From Bradyrhizobium sp. AZCC 1719 (GTDB lineage: Bacteria; Pseudomonadota; Alphaproteobacteria; Rhizobiales; Xanthobacteraceae): a DNA stretch of 64,000 nucleotides. Both the position numbers and the translations under genes were made by a program. The DNA is taken from assembly GCF_036924525.1 (NCBI RefSeq), contig NZ_JAZHRU010000001.1, positions 4,555,001 to 4,619,000 on the forward strand, in the 5' to 3' direction. Below the pieces are notes generated by a model, which had not been told where the DNA came from, did not search any database, and worked only from the letters and a program-made list of their open reading frames with translations. This document shows positions 52,401-55,400 of the stretch, one piece after another (within the stretch, counting starts at the first letter, position 1; each line of letters opens with the position of its first letter).

Positions 52401-55400
52401 CGCAAGACCTCGACCGGGACGGTGACGTTCGACATCGCCGCGGTAAACGATGCTCCGATCGCCAATCCCGATGGGGCAGGGACGGGTAACGATCCCGAGG
52501 GCGTCTTCAGGACGAAACAGGACCAGGCGCTCATTATCGACTTCGCCGCGCTTATCGCCAACGATCGTGACGTCGAAAGCGACAGCTTCGAGATCGTCGA
52601 GATATTCGACGCCGATCAAGGCTCGGTGGTTCGCGTCGGCTCCACGGCCGTCTTTACGCCGGATGCCGGCTACATCGGCGATGCGGGCTTCCACTATCGC
52701 GTCACCGACAGCCATGGCGCCTCCAGCGTCGGCTATGTGACGCTGCTCGTCGCGCCCGACGTCCCGCTGCCGATCCCGGTGTCGGATATCGGTTTCGAAG
52801 TGCTGGAAGACGGCTTTATCGACATCGATCCGGCTGCCCTGATGGCGAACGACTATGCGCCCGAGGGATCGACGCTGACTTTTGTCGGCATCGAAGGTGC
52901 AGAGTTGCTTGCGAACGGCAAGTATCGCATCACGCCGGCGGCCGACTTCAACGGCGAACTCGTGCTGCACTACTCGATCAAGAATGAGCAGGACTTCCCG
53001 GTCTCGACGACCGTCACGATCAACGTCCTGGCGGTCGCCGAAGCGCCGGTGGCGCGCCCCGACTCGCTGGAAATTGGCGAAGACGCGCCGCTGACGCTGT
53101 TTGCGAGCCAGCTGCTTGCCAATGACAGCGATGCCGACAAGCAGGCCTTCGTCCTCACCCGGATCGTGAACGCCTCGGGCGTCACCGTCACGGATCTCGG
53201 ATTCGGCCAGCTCCGGATCACGCCGGATGCCGATTTCAACGGACCGGCCTGGTTCGACTACGAAATCGAGGACAGCACCGGCCTGAGCGCGACCACACGC
53301 GTCAATATCATCGTGTCGCCGGGCAACGACGCGCCGGTAATTTCCGCCGTTCCCGTGCTCAAGGGAACCGAGGATCAGCATTTCATCGCGACCCTGCCAG
53401 CAGGCTTCGTCACCGATGTGGATGGCGACGCCTTGTTGGTCGAAGTCCGGGGCAAGGATGGCACCGCGCTGCCGTCCTGGCTGCAGTATGACCATCAGAC
53501 AAGGACGCTGAGCGGCGATCCGCCCGCCAACTTCAATGGCGCAATCCAGCTCGAAATCGCTGCTTCGGATGGAACGGCCCAGACCGTCCGCGAGCTTCTG
53601 CTTTCGATCGCTCCCGTCGGCGACGCGCCGGATATCGTGAGCCCGATCAGCGATGTGGCTGTCGATGAGGATCAGGCGTTCTCGATCCCGCTGCCGACGG
53701 ATGCGTTCGCGGACGCCGATGGTGACGCCTTGACCTTTACGGTGGCGCTCGCCGACGGCTCACCATTGCCGTCCTGGATTTCGGTGTCCGACGGCCACCT
53801 CATCGGCGCGCCACCGGAAAACTTCAACGGCGATATCGAGATTGCGGTCACGGCCAGCGATGGCTCGCAGTCGGTCACCGGCAATTTCCGGCTGACTGTC
53901 CGGCCGATCAACGACGCTCCGGATCAGATCCGGCCGCTCGAGGACCAGGCGGGCCGCCAGGGCGAACCCCTCGATGTGGCGCTCGACAGAACGGCTTTTG
54001 CCGACATCGACGGCGACACGCTGACGTTTACCGCCCGCCTGGCCGACGGAAGTCCGCTGCCCTCATGGTTCAGCTTCGACGGCGTGCGCTTCACCGGCAC
54101 CCCACCGCTGGACCATGTCGGAGATATCGACATCGAGGTCTCAGCCAGCGACGGCTCGCTCACGGTGAGCGATACGTTCCGGCTAACCGTCACGCCGGCG
54201 AATGACGCGCCCGTGGTGGCAACGCCACTGGCCGACGTGGTGTCGCCAAGGAACGTCGCCATCTCGATCACGATCCCGGCCGGCAGCTTCACGGACATCG
54301 ACGGCGATCTGCTGACCTTGACGGCGACGCTTGCCGACGGAAATCCGTTGCCCGCCTGGCTCAGCTTCGACGGCGTGCGCTTCACCGGCACGCCGCCCAC
54401 CAACTACACCGGTGTCATCGACATAGCGGTGACGGCCAGCGATGGCACGCTCTCGGCAAGCGACGTATTCCGCCTGACGATCCCGGCGGTGAACAACGCG
54501 CCGGTGGTTTCGATCCCGCTCTCCGATGTCGCTCTGGCGGAAGACTCCGCCGTGTCGATAACGATCCCGGCCGGCAGCTTCACCGATGTGAACGGCAATG
54601 TGCTGACCTATACGGCGAAGCTCTCCAACGGCGCCGCGCTGCCGTCCTGGCTCAGCTTCGACGGTACGCAGTTCACCGGCACGCCGCCGGCGAATTTCAA
54701 CGGCGCGCTCAGTATCAGGGTCACGGCCAGCGATGGCGCATTGTCGGCGAACGACATCTTTGTGCTGACCATCACACCGGTCAACGACGCGCCGGTGCTG
54801 GCCGTGCCGCTGTCCGACGTAACGACCGCGGAAGATGCCGCGGTGTCGATTACGATCCCGACCGGCCGCTTCACCGACGTCGACAATACGTTGACTTATA
54901 CGGCGACGCTTGAGGACGGCAGTGAACTGCCGTCCTGGCTCACGCTCACTGGAACCAGGTTCACGGGCACGCCGCCGGCGAACTTCAACGGTGCGATCGA
55001 CATCAAGGTCACCGCCAGCGACGGCTCACTCACGACCAGCGATGTCTTCAGGCTGACGATCTCGCCAGTGAACGACAGGCCGGTCCTGACTGCGCTGCTG
55101 CCCGACGTGACTTTTGTGGAGGATACCCCGGTTTCGATCGTGATCCCGGCCGGCAGCTTCACGGATGCCGAAGGCACTCCGCTGACCTACACGGCGACGC
55201 TCTCCACCGGCGCCGCACTGCCGGCCTGGCTGAGCTTCGACGGCACGCAGTTCACCGGCACGCCACCTGCGAATTTCAATGGCGTGATCAATCTCAAGGT
55301 CACGGCAAGCGACGGTGCGCTGACGGTGAGCGACACCTTCGCGCTGACCATCACGGCGGTGAACGACGCCCCGGTCGTGGCCGTGGCGCTGTCCGACGTG